From: Crocosphaera sp. | GTDB taxonomy: Bacteria > Cyanobacteriota > Cyanobacteriia > Cyanobacteriales > Microcystaceae | DNA: 38,399 nt | Assembly: GCA_030065205.1 (NCBI GenBank) | Contig: JASJDN010000036.1 | Span: forward strand, 1-38,399 | Direction: 5' to 3' | Shown here: positions 1-7,968 of the stretch, one piece after another | How positions within the stretch are numbered: the stretch's first letter is position 1 | How the letters are laid out: every line of letters begins with the position of its first letter | Position numbers and translations under genes: made by a program | Notes under the pieces: generated by a model | Told to the model about the DNA's origin: nothing | What the model saw: the letters and a program-made list of their open reading frames with translations, nothing else | Database searches by the model: none

Positions 1-1595
1 CTCTACAGTTAGAAATTGTTTCAGGAAATGGTACGGATAATTATGTGGTGGGAGACCAAAATACGACTACTCTTAATATCCTTGATGCTTCTCCTACGGT
101 TGAGTTTGGTTCGCTTTCTTATACGGTTAATGAGGATGATGGATTAACTTATGTGGTCGAAGTTATCCGCAATGGAGACACCAGTTTTGATTCAATGGTT
201 CATCTCGAAATTGTTGGAGGAACTGCAGATTTAGGCATAGATTATAATCTGTTGAATGGTGTTCATTTCATGGCTGGAGAAAGCAGTCAATTTGTAGAAA
301 TTGACCTAATTACTGACCCAGAAGTTGAAGGAACAGAAACGATTAATCTACAAATTCTTGACGGGACTGGTAACGATAATTATGTAGTTGGAAACCAAGA
401 TACAACCACAGTTGATATTCTGGATACGACCGTTATTAATAATGATGTAGTGATGGCTGAAATTGGTCAAATTACCAATTTAACTCACGAAAGTCAAACC
501 ATTGTTCTTGATCATAACTTTATCAATCCTGTCATTTTTGCTCAACCTTTATCCTACAATGGTGGAGACCCTTCAACTCTCAGAATTACTGATATTCAAA
601 GTAATAGTTTCTCAGTCCAAGTTCAAGAAACTACCTTACTTAACGGTAATTCCCACGGTGGTAATCACACAACAGAAAGCTTCAGTTTCTTAGTGGTTGA
701 ACAAGGAATCTGGGAACTATCAGACGGTACTATTATCGAAGTAGGTAACGTGAAAACCGATGCTATTACCACATCCACTTGGGAAACTATCAACTTTAAT
801 CATGACTTTTCTAATACCCCAGTTGTCTTAACTCAAGTTCAAACAGATAACGATGCAACCTTTGTCAGAACTCGTCAAAATAATATCACTAATAATGGAT
901 TTCAGATAGCTTTAGAAGAAGAAGAAGCCTATAAATCCAGTGGACATGGTTCAGAAAATATTGCTTGGTTAGCTATTTCTTCCAGTCAAGGAAATTGGGA
1001 TGGTAATCAGTTTATTACAGGAAATACGGGTGATCAAGTAACCCATAACTGGCATACGATTGATTTTGGAAATAACTTCATTAATGCACCTAAATTATTA
1101 GGAAATATTGCTACTTTTGATGGTGGAGATTCTTCAGGATTACGCTATCAAAATCTTACTAATGGTAACGTCCAAATCATGGTTGAAGAAGATACCAGTA
1201 ATGATACTGAAACGAATCATACCACCGAAAATATCAATTTCCTAGCCATTGAAGCTGACGGAAATTTAACTGGTTCTGTTGATTCTTTAACTGGGTTGGT
1301 AACAGATGAAATGGGAACCATGAATGCAGACACCTTTATTCTCGGAAACTCCAGCGAAGCATTATATGATAACTATGGACAACAAGATTATGCAGAAATT
1401 TCTGACTTTAATATCTCCCAAGATATCATTCAATTACATGGTGTAGCAGAGGATTATTATCTAGGGGTTTCTCCTGTTGGATCTAATGATCAAGCCATCT
1501 TTTTAAAGGTTGCTGGAATGGAAGATGAATTAGTGGGTGTTGTTAAAAATACCACCCCCTTAGATATCAATAGTAATTCTTTTGTTTTTGTCTAA
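1..1595 (+). CDS. Large secreted Calx-beta protein, C-terminal part (5' end outside window)
   Basis: The reading frame is open from the first bases, so the start lies upstream; the GTG at 45 is not a credible start. The visible part begins with the end of one Calx-beta repeat and then a complete one, both closing on a similar DNYVVG(D/N)Q..TT..ILD phrase. Calx-beta repeats are Ca2+-binding beta-sandwiches common in extracellular adhesins. Next come three copies of an about 90-residue module (see repeat entry), each with a FINAP/FINPV-like strand and a closing H-x(2-3)-E-x(3)-(F/W)L(A/V) phrase. The last 90 residues contain ADTFILG and YAEISDFN phrases, typical of C-terminal domains of cyanobacterial proteins exported by type I secretion. 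No transmembrane segment is visible. Likely role: cell-surface or released adhesin/lectin-like protein; ligand unknown. Confidence 0.8.
   Translation, partial: LQLEIVSGNGTDNYVVGDQNTTTLNILDASPTVEFGSLSYTVNEDDGLTYVVEVIRNGDTSFDSMVHLEIVGGTADLGIDYNLLNGVHFMAGESSQFVEIDLITDPEVEGTETINLQILDGTGNDNYVVGNQDTTTVDILDTTVINNDVVMAEIGQITNLTHESQTIVLDHNFINPVIFAQPLSYNGGDPSTLRITDIQSNSFSVQVQETTLLNGNSHGGNHTTESFSFLVVEQGIWELSDGTIIEVGNVKTDAITTSTWETINFNHDFSNTPVVLTQVQTDNDATFVRTRQNNITNNGFQIALEEEEAYKSSGHGSENIAWLAISSSQGNWDGNQFITGNTGDQVTHNWHTIDFGNNFINAPKLLGNIATFDGGDSSGLRYQNLTNGNVQIMVEEDTSNDTETNHTTENINFLAIEADGNLTGSVDSLTGLVTDEMGTMNADTFILGNSSEALYDNYGQQDYAEISDFNISQDIIQLHGVAEDYYLGVSPVGSNDQAIFLKVAGMEDELVGVVKNTTPLDINSNSFVFV
450..1270 (+). 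repeat. Three tandem about 90-residue modules in the surface protein
   Basis: Protein-level repeats begin at about 460 (GQITNLTHESQTIVLDHNF), 745 (GNVKTDAITTSTWETINFNH) and 1020 (GNTGDQVTHNWHTIDFGNNF). Each runs through a (P)V(V/I)-x-(T/A)Q or P-x-LLGN strand, a T/S-rich strand and an F-x(1)-(I/V)-x-(V/L)-(Q/E)E strand, then closes on NHTTESFSFLVVE, GHGSENIAWLAIS or NHTTENINFLAIE. The spacing and beta-rich pattern resemble H-type-lectin-like modules; that fold assignment is inference. Confidence 0.65.
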
Positions 1596-1618
1596 GAAAA
1601 GAAAAACATATCCCACGT

Positions 1619-2503
1619 CTACAACCAATGTTGACGGGGATTAAATTTCTCTTTTTCCCTGATTTGTTGATACAATGCTATCTCTTCCTCACTCACTTCT
1701 GAAGGGATAGCAATTTGTATTTCTACCAGTTGATCTCCTCGTTTTCCAGAACCGTCAGGATAGCCTTTATTCGCTAACCGTAACCGTTGTCCAGGCCGAA
1801 CGCCTTTTGGTACAGTCATTTTAACTAGGCCATCGATGGTGGGAACCTCTACCGAACCCCCTAAAATGGCCTCACTGGGGGTGACAGGTACTCGACAAGC
1901 GATATCGCTACCCCGTAACTCGAAAAAAGCGTGAGGGGTGATGGTAATTTTCAGATAGAGATCCCCTCCTTGCAGTCCCTGGCCTTTAAGACGAATCTTC
2001 TGACCATCGATCATCCCAGATGGCATATCCACTTCTAGCGATCGCCCATCTTCTAGGCGAATACGTTCCCGTCCCCCCCGATACGCTTTTTCTAAGGGAA
2101 TATTTAGCTTAGCTTCTACATCCCTAGCACTGCGAGACGGGTTAACTACTTTGGCCCGTTTGGTACTACCGGGGTTGTAGTCTTGAAACCGCCAAAATTC
2201 TGCATCTCGGTTGTAACTACTGCTGTTACTGTTGCCATTACGAGAGGGACGAGGTTGGGGACGAGAGGGACGGCGTTTGGTTTTACCGAAACGGACGCGA
2301 TCATAATCAGCCCGTTTTGTTTCATCGGATAAAATATCGTAGGCTTCGTTAATACTCTTGAATTTTTCTTCTGCTGTGGTATCCCCGGGGTTAACATCGG
2401 GATGATACTGCCGAGCGAGTTTACGAAAAGATTTTTTAATCTCTTCGGCGGTGGCATCTCGAGAAACCCCTAAAATGGCATAGTAGTTACGAAGTTGCTG
2501 CAT
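1619..2503 (-). CDS. dnaJ: DnaJ/Hsp40 co-chaperone, type II (no zinc finger)
   Basis: 294 residues. The J domain occupies roughly residues 5-70 and has the HPD motif at 34-36 ([10 protein letters not shown]), which stimulates DnaK ATPase. An Arg/Ser/Asn-rich linker (about 75-125) follows, then the two beta-barrel substrate-binding CTDs to the end ([25 protein letters not shown]). No CxxCxGxG repeats are present, so this is a type II (CbpA/DnaJ3-like) protein. It lies 62 bp downstream of the dnaK-like gene on the same strand, the arrangement of cyanobacterial dnaK3-dnaJ3. Likely co-transcribed with dnaK and acting with it in the cytosol or at thylakoid-associated polysomes (the latter from family knowledge). 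Confidence 0.93.
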   Translation of the reverse strand: MQQLRNYYAILGVSRDATAEEIKKSFRKLARQYHPDVNPGDTTAEEKFKSINEAYDILSDETKRADYDRVRFGKTKRRPSRPQPRPSRNGNSNSSSYNRDAEFWRFQDYNPGSTKRAKVVNPSRSARDVEAKLNIPLEKAYRGGRERIRLEDGRSLEVDMPSGMIDGQKIRLKGQGLQGGDLYLKITITPHAFFELRGSDIACRVPVTPSEAILGGSVEVPTIDGLVKMTVPKGVRPGQRLRLANKGYPDGSGKRGDQLVEIQIAIPSEVSEEEIALYQQIREKEKFNPRQHWL

Positions 2504-2565
2504 ATATCAGTATAAAACGGGACTGGGAATCGGGTCAGAATTTGTATTTTAATTATCTTAGAATT

Positions 2566-4761
2566 TTAGAACCAATCATCATCCTCTTCATCCCATTGAT
2601 TTTCTGTGGGAATGCGACGAGAGCGATCGCGACTGTAGTAAGCTTCGGAGTCTCTGGGGGGATATTGACGGGGTTCAGAAGCGGGACGACGGGATCTCGG
2701 ACTGGGACGCTCTTCTTCCCATTCATCGTAGGGATCATCGTAACGTTCGTAACGGGGAGCCGAAGAACCATAGCTTTGACGATCATCGTAACGGGGTGCG
2801 GCGTAGTCTCGCCGTTCTGGATAACGGGGGGTTCCATAGTCGCTACCGTAACTTGAGCCACGGGGACTATAGAGATAGTCGTCGTCATCGTCTCCGGTTA
2901 AGGTCTTACGAATGGACTCAAAAATGCCTTCGTCTTCTTCATCGTCGTATTGTAAGCGCACTTCTCGGTTCATTTCATATAACACATCTTGTAAGTCTGC
3001 CTGAGCGCGATCTAAGCGTCTTTCGTCGTCTTTTTCCAAACTATCCAAAATTTCTGCGTTTAAGGATTCAATTTGACGACGATACCCACTGGTAAACTGA
3101 GTCCCAAAGTCCAAGGTAACGTCTTTTAACCGTCGTAAGGCTTGATCGGTTAAGGCTTTGGCTTTGTTGCGTTTTTCGATGCGTTCCCTTCGTTGTCGAT
3201 CTTCTTCGGCAAACTGGTTGGCTTCTTGGATCATGCGGTTAATTTCCCCTTCGCTGAGGGTTGAAGCCCCTTGAATGACCACACTTTGTTCTCTGCCGGT
3301 GGTGCGATCGCGTGCTGTCACTTGTAAAATGCCGTTAGCGTCGATATCAAAGGCCACTTGTACTTGCGGAATACCTCTGGGTGCAGGCGGTATTCCGGTT
3401 AGTTTAAACCGTCCCAAGGACTTATTATCCTTGGCCATTTCCCGTTCCCCTTGCACCACATGAATTTCTACCAGGGTTTGATTATTTTCTCCAGTGGAAA
3501 AGATGTCGGAACGACGCACAGGAATAGTGGTGTTACGAGGAATTAGTTTTTTGGTGACACCACCAATCGTTTCTAACCCCAAGGATAAGGGAGTCACGTC
3601 TAATAACAGGATTTCTGTGACTTCCCCGGCCAAAATACCGGACTGAATAGCCGCCCCTACCGCTACCACTTCGTCGGGGTTTACGTTTTCGTTGGGTTCT
3701 TTGTCGATGAAACTTCGCACCAAGGCTTTAATCATGGGCATTCGGGTTCCTCCACCCACTAACACCACTTCGTCAATTTGGACAGGGCTTAATCTGGCAT
3801 CGTTTAAGGCCCGTTTGATGGGACGAGTCAAACGACTCACTAAATCAGCGCAGAGGTCTTCTAATTGAGGGCGTGTTAGACGGGTTTCTAGGTGCTTGGG
3901 ACCGTCTTCGGTGGCGGTAATGAAGGGTAGATTGATATCGGTGACACTGACCCCTGATAGCTCGATTTTCGCCTTTTCTGCGGCTTCTGTCAGTCGTTGT
4001 AAGGCTTGTCTATCTTTGCGAAGGTCCACCTTTTCTTGTTCTAAAAATTGTGCTGCTAACCAGTCTACAATGCGTTTATCAAAGTCTCCTCCGCCCAGTT
4101 GGGTGTCCCCACTGGTGGATCTCACTTCAAATACCCCGTCCCCCACTTCTAAGACAGAGACATCAAAGGTGCCACCCCCTAAGTCAAACACTAGGATTTT
4201 TTGAGCAATTTGTTGATCCAACCCATAAGCTAAGGAAGCGGCAGTGGGTTCGTTGATAATACGTAAAACCTCTAATCCGGCTATTCTCCCGGCATCTCTA
4301 GTCGCTTGCCGTTGAGAGTCGTTAAAATAGGCGGGGACGGTAATTACTGCGCCGGTTACGGGTTCCCCTAAATAACGTTCTGCTTCTTCTGCTAGTTTAC
4401 GGAGAATTTTGGCTGATATTTCTTCGGGGGCAAAGTCTCTTTTGAGGCGAGGACATTTGATTTTGATGTTGCCGTATTCGTCCCGACGGATGGTGTAGGG
4501 AACTTGTTTTGATTCGGGGTTTAATTCTGCGTATTTTCGTCCCATGAAGCGTTTAACCCCATAATAGGTATTTTGGGGGTTTAAAACCGCTTGTCGTCTG
4601 GCCATTTGTCCAACGACTAATTCTCCATCTTTATTAAACCCAACCACAGAAGGGGTAGTACGCATTCCTTCTGAGTTGGCTATCACGACTGGCTTTCCGC
4701 CTTCCATTACTGCAACGACAGAATTAGTTGTCCCCAGATCAATGCCGACTACTTTGCCCAT
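2566..4761 (-). CDS. dnaK: Hsp70 chaperone DnaK with long charged tail (DnaK3-type)
   Basis: 731 residues from the ATG at 4761 ([18 protein letters not shown]). The frame also reads upstream to a TTG at 4779, but the GGAG just after that TTG is better read as the ribosome-binding site of the ATG. The ATPase domain has the IDLGTTNS phosphate-1 loop, [34 protein letters not shown] and LVGGGTRMP; the substrate-binding domain starts around residue 390 ([14 protein letters not shown]). After the helical lid a tail of about 110 residues, rich in Arg, Tyr, Asp, Ser and Pro, replaces the usual EEVD-like end and finishes in an acidic DEEDDDWF. That extended tail and the dnaJ partner match cyanobacterial DnaK3, which family literature describes as essential and membrane-associated. 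An ordinary DnaK2 should be encoded elsewhere. Confidence 0.95.
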   Translation of the reverse strand: MGKVVGIDLGTTNSVVAVMEGGKPVVIANSEGMRTTPSVVGFNKDGELVVGQMARRQAVLNPQNTYYGVKRFMGRKYAELNPESKQVPYTIRRDEYGNIKIKCPRLKRDFAPEEISAKILRKLAEEAERYLGEPVTGAVITVPAYFNDSQRQATRDAGRIAGLEVLRIINEPTAASLAYGLDQQIAQKILVFDLGGGTFDVSVLEVGDGVFEVRSTSGDTQLGGGDFDKRIVDWLAAQFLEQEKVDLRKDRQALQRLTEAAEKAKIELSGVSVTDINLPFITATEDGPKHLETRLTRPQLEDLCADLVSRLTRPIKRALNDARLSPVQIDEVVLVGGGTRMPMIKALVRSFIDKEPNENVNPDEVVAVGAAIQSGILAGEVTEILLLDVTPLSLGLETIGGVTKKLIPRNTTIPVRRSDIFSTGENNQTLVEIHVVQGEREMAKDNKSLGRFKLTGIPPAPRGIPQVQVAFDIDANGILQVTARDRTTGREQSVVIQGASTLSEGEINRMIQEANQFAEEDRQRRERIEKRNKAKALTDQALRRLKDVTLDFGTQFTSGYRRQIESLNAEILDSLEKDDERRLDRAQADLQDVLYEMNREVRLQYDDEEDEGIFESIRKTLTGDDDDDYLYSPRGSSYGSDYGTPRYPERRDYAAPRYDDRQSYGSSAPRYERYDDPYDEWEEERPSPRSRRPASEPRQYPPRDSEAYYSRDRSRRIPTENQWDEEDDDWF

Positions 4762-4897
4762 GTGTGTTCTTTTCTCCAACTACTCCATTTAATCTTAATC
4801 GCGGGTGGTGTTCGTTCGAGAGTTTAGCTTGATTATGTCTCGTTGACAATATTGTATCGAATTGTCATCCGTTATCGCTGATTACTTCGTGACTTGA

Positions 4898-5049
4898 GTT
4901 CGGGGTTCACAGCAGTTTTCATATCAATAGACTAACGATCTCAATAAAAATTCCCCCCACACTTCCCACCCCTCCCACACTCCCCACACTCAACTTAACT
5001 AGAATATTGATACACCCAATTGAAAACTGCTATCAAGGTTCGGGGTTCA
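4898..5049. repeat. Small TIR element with C-rich core, bracketed by 12-bp direct repeats
   Basis: The dnaK-methyltransferase gap (4762-5124) holds AGCAGTTTTC at 4911-4920 and its exact reverse complement at 5022-5031. Reading each end inward, both continue into TATCAATA, with an 8-bp offset on the right. The core (about 4951-4990) is a C-rich tract of CCCACAC-like units. The flanking 12-mer GTTCGGGGTTCA occurs at 4898-4909 and again at 5038-5049, like a target duplication or a pre-existing tandem repeat. No coding potential is visible. Confidence 0.6.
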
Positions 5050-5124
5050 GGGTTATGATATTAATGTCAACTGTCTTGCCCTATTCTAAGGACTGTTAAA
5101 AACTTCAATCAATTAAGAAAAAAA

Positions 5125-5883
5125 ATGAAACAGTGGTACGAAGAATTATTTACCAATTATGCAATTAAATACGATCAAGAAGGGTTTACTCACGGCACAG
5201 TTGGGGAGTGTAATTTTATTGAGCAGGAAATTAAGCACAATAAAGATACTCGAATCTTAGATATTGGTTGTGGAACGGGGAGACACTCGATTGAATTGGC
5301 TAAAAGGGGTTATCCAGTGGTAGGCATTGATTTATCGGAGTCGGCTTTAAATGAGGCTAAGAAGAAAATTATTGGAGAAAATTTACCCCTTGAGTTTTAT
5401 CAATACGATGCGAGAAAGTTACCTTTTATCGATGAATTTGATTTAGTGATTATGATGTGTGAAGGGGGATTTTGTTTAATGGAAACTGATGAGATGAATT
5501 TTCAAATTTTAGAAAGTGCTGCTAAAGCTTTAAAATCGGGTGGACTGTTTATTTTTACGGCTTTAAATGCTCTATATCCTCTCTATCATTCTGTTAAAGA
5601 TTTGATGGATGATAATATTAATTCAGGTAACACAGAAGGTCACAATTTTGATTTAATAACCTTTCGAGAGTCTAGTACCCTTAATATTGAAGATGATCTC
5701 GGCAACAAAAAAACAATTAATTGTAATGAAAGATATTATGTCCCCTCAGAAATTACCTGGCTGTTAAAGACATTAAATTTTGAAAAAATTGAGATTTTTG
5801 GCTCTAATCTTGGTGCGTTTAGTCGTAATGATGTTTTATCAACAGACAGTTACGAAATGTTAGTAATTGCCCATAAGCTTTGA
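5125..5883 (+). CDS. Class I SAM-dependent methyltransferase
   Basis: 252 residues. Motif I of the Rossmann SAM-binding fold is clear (ILDIGCGTGRHSIELAKRG, about residues 44-62), followed by the acidic end of strand 2 (VVGIDLSESALNEAKKK) and motif II/III (FDLVIMMCEGGF; LKSGGLFIFTALN). This places it in the Methyltransf_11/25 group; the substrate cannot be read from sequence. The start ATG follows an A-rich stretch with only a weak Shine-Dalgarno. It converges with the fibrillin gene and the two coding regions overlap by 24 nt (5860-5883), so antisense interference between them is possible. Confidence 0.85.
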   Translation: MKQWYEELFTNYAIKYDQEGFTHGTVGECNFIEQEIKHNKDTRILDIGCGTGRHSIELAKRGYPVVGIDLSESALNEAKKKIIGENLPLEFYQYDARKLPFIDEFDLVIMMCEGGFCLMETDEMNFQILESAAKALKSGGLFIFTALNALYPLYHSVKDLMDDNINSGNTEGHNFDLITFRESSTLNIEDDLGNKKTINCNERYYVPSEITWLLKTLNFEKIEIFGSNLGAFSRNDVLSTDSYEMLVIAHKL

Positions 5884-6537
5884 TGACAGGGTTAATTCTT
5901 TATTATCGGTTTTAGAAAGAATATATAATCCCCCATCTCCTCCTCGACCAATTCTTAGATTTTCATCTAAATAAGTAATCTCAAATACGGGAACTCTTCC
6001 TCTAGGATTTCGTGCTGGTATAACTTTAAAAGGGTTTAATTTAGGGGTAGTGACTCCTGTAATTTGTTCGATCGCTAAATAACGCTTTTTAAAGTCAATA
6101 TTCAATCGTTTGTTCGGTAAGGAAGAACCATTTTCTTTGGCTAATTCAAAGGTTGCTGTCACTAAAACATACCCGGCTATTAATCCTAAACGATGTTTAA
6201 CAAATGCTTGATTAAAAAAAGATTGGGTTTTCAGATCAATAACTTGATAAACAGTTCCTACCTTTAAACCATATTTTAACTTGGTTAATGAGCGAATTTC
6301 TCGAGAGGTTGAATATTGTAACTTCCACACACCATCGAGAAGATTGACAGCATAAAGTAAGGGGGATAAATTAGGATTTTCAGCTTCCAATTTTTCGGTT
6401 AATTCACCAATTTGCTGAACAATATTATCCTCGAATTGAACATCAGTAATGGGAGAACCCAGTTTGATATCTAAAGGGGTTTTGAGTTGCTCAATTTTGC
6501 TCAACAGTTCTTGCTTTAATTGTGTTCTTTTATCCAA
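5860..6537 (-). CDS. PAP/fibrillin family protein (plastid-lipid-associated type)
   Basis: 225 residues. Matches the PAP_fibrillin family: the N-terminal helix leads into LDGVWKLQYSTSREI, a lipocalin-like strand series (VYQVIDLKTQSFFNQAFV), then the C-terminal signature FEITYLDENLRIGRGGDGGLYIL. Cyanobacterial and plastid fibrillins associate with thylakoids or lipid bodies and protect photosystems under light stress. No signal peptide or transmembrane helix is visible. The 3' end overlaps the convergent methyltransferase gene by 24 nt. Confidence 0.85.
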   Translation of the reverse strand: MDKRTQLKQELLSKIEQLKTPLDIKLGSPITDVQFEDNIVQQIGELTEKLEAENPNLSPLLYAVNLLDGVWKLQYSTSREIRSLTKLKYGLKVGTVYQVIDLKTQSFFNQAFVKHRLGLIAGYVLVTATFELAKENGSSLPNKRLNIDFKKRYLAIEQITGVTTPKLNPFKVIPARNPRGRVPVFEITYLDENLRIGRGGDGGLYILSKTDNKELTLSSKLMGNY

Positions 6538-6659
6538 ATCTTTAACCTAGTTCTACTCATTTATTTCTTGCTTACAGAATAACCTACTTTTTGCCCTAAA
6601 ATCTTTTTTCTCAATGATTCTTTATGTAGATGACACTTAATAGGTTTTTGTCTGTTGTC

Positions 6660-7460
6660 TTAACAACAATCATAGGAATAAATAACTCGAGTAAAATCTA
6701 ATTTTTTTAAAGCAGAAGGTTGAATAAAAAAGTTACCAACTCCCGCATCTCCCCACATAATATCTGCGTCTTCATCGGAAATCATTTGAAACAGTAATTC
6801 GTAGGGTTCTATGGTTTCATCAAAATCAATTCTAGGATCATCTTGAGTAAAAAAGGGATAACCCCCTAATTTATGTTCTTCTCCTTCATATAAGTCCAAA
6901 TAATCCTCTAACAGATCGTAATAATCAAGATTTTCTTCGGAATTATTAACAAAGTTTTCCAGGATCTTTTCTAAGCGATAATCACAACCACTAATGGGTT
7001 CAGATTTTTGTTCAAATTCCAAGGCAAAACTACCGATAAATGGTAAAATAACATCGGGATCATCAAGACTTGGAAGGAAACTAAAGTCAGTAATTAAATT
7101 CTTTTCATCAAAATCAATTTTATCAAAATAAATGACTCGAAAATGCTTTTGCTCAGCCATATCTTCATCATTCATACCAAATAAATCATGATAACTGTCG
7201 ATGTAAAATTGTAAGATTCCTTCTTTGGGAAAATTATCTAATAATAAGGTGTCTAAAAAATTAATTTGAGCTAATAAAATCAGAGGATTTCCTTCCGGAC
7301 TTTTTGGATAGTCTAACTGTTTAGGAAAGTAGGGTTCTCCTCCAAATTTACTCTCCCATACAGTCATTTTGTTGCTGAAAGAAGGTGTGATTTTAAGATA
7401 GAGTTTTTGGGTTGCTTCTAACTCTTTGCGTAGGGTTTCTAGATGAGAAGGAAGCTTCAT
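6660..7460 (-). CDS. DUF1963 (YwqG-like) family protein
   Basis: 266 residues, acidic, soluble. The family pattern is visible: an N-terminal helix, SKFGGEPYFPKQLDYPKSPEGNPLILLAQINF (about 38-70, the GGxPxxP...PLxxLaQinf signature), GILQFYIDS, and a C-terminal stretch ending in DAGVGNFFIQPSALKKLDF. YwqG-type proteins are widespread and structurally known, but their function is unclear. Upstream of the start (6538-6659 and 7461 onward) there is no partner gene in tight spacing, so it is probably monocistronic. Confidence 0.8.
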   Translation of the reverse strand: MKLPSHLETLRKELEATQKLYLKITPSFSNKMTVWESKFGGEPYFPKQLDYPKSPEGNPLILLAQINFLDTLLLDNFPKEGILQFYIDSYHDLFGMNDEDMAEQKHFRVIYFDKIDFDEKNLITDFSFLPSLDDPDVILPFIGSFALEFEQKSEPISGCDYRLEKILENFVNNSEENLDYYDLLEDYLDLYEGEEHKLGGYPFFTQDDPRIDFDETIEPYELLFQMISDEDADIMWGDAGVGNFFIQPSALKKLDFTRVIYSYDCC

Positions 7461-7568
7461 AATAAATATGTAACTAAAAATACAATTTCTATTGTTACAG
7501 AAAAATTGCTCATTTCTGAAGGTGTTAATCTTTAATTAAGAAATTCATTTATCAATGGATCATGAAAA

Positions 7569-7736
7569 CTAATTAAAAGCAAGGATCATTAATTCAAAAG
7601 AAATAGCTAACAGTAAAAAAAAGATACTTCTAAACGCATTAATATCTGTAAAACTTCTCGCATACAAACCACAAATCGTCCCAAAACAAAGATAAATAAA
7701 GACAAAAGATATCATTAAGCCAAAACTAAGATTCAT
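7569..7736 (-). CDS. Small two-helix membrane protein, 55 residues
   Basis: On the minus strand an ATG at 7736 opens a 55-codon frame ending in TAG at 7569. The product starts MNLSFGLMISFVFIYLCFG and ends in LLLAISFELMILAFN: two hydrophobic segments (about 3-24 and 37-54) separated by a short polar loop (YARSFTDINAFRS). An AAGGG sits 8 nt before the ATG. No family is recognised. The length, ribosome-binding site and clean hydrophobic pattern argue for a real gene; the AT-rich background makes a chance frame possible. Confidence 0.5.
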   Translation of the reverse strand: MNLSFGLMISFVFIYLCFGTICGLYARSFTDINAFRSIFFLLLAISFELMILAFN

Positions 7737-7798
7737 AAATAACCCTTGATGGATTTACTTTTTCATGATAATCTAGCTTTGTTAATAATATGAAGTTT

Positions 7799-7908
7799 AT
7801 ATAGCAGTTCTGATACTTGTGAGGTACAGAGGTTATCGCTTGGAGGCAGGAGGCAGGGGGCAGGAGGCAGGAGTTAAGTGTACCTCATGAGTCCGAGAAA
7901 CGCTATAT
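7799..7908. repeat. 110-bp TIR element carrying a GGAGGCA heptamer array
   Basis: Left arm 7799-7827 (from ATATAGCAGTTCTGA to GAGGTAC) pairs with right arm 7880-7908 (GTACCTCATGAG to CGCTATAT) at about 22 of 29 positions. Between them, 7842-7869 is four consecutive heptamers: GGAGGCA, GGAGGCA, GGGGGCA, GGAGGCA. Such heptamer arrays are known in cyanobacterial intergenic DNA. Here they are the core of a MITE-like inverted-repeat unit with no coding capacity. Confidence 0.7.
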
Positions 7909-7968
7909 ATTCTATTTTAATTGATCAAAAAAATTCCTAATTCTTATCAAAAGCAAAATTATTAAAAT

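Noticed and set aside
2542..4256. Several open frames opposite or out of frame within dnaK
   Set aside because: They lie inside a strongly conserved gene and their products have repetitive, non-protein-like composition.
4898..4909. tRNA T-loop-like GGTTC motif
   Set aside because: The motif is part of a direct repeat; no acceptor or anticodon stem can be folded around it.
7842..7869. CRISPR-like array
   Set aside because: The unit is a 7-bp tandem repeat with no spacers and no cas genes anywhere in the window.
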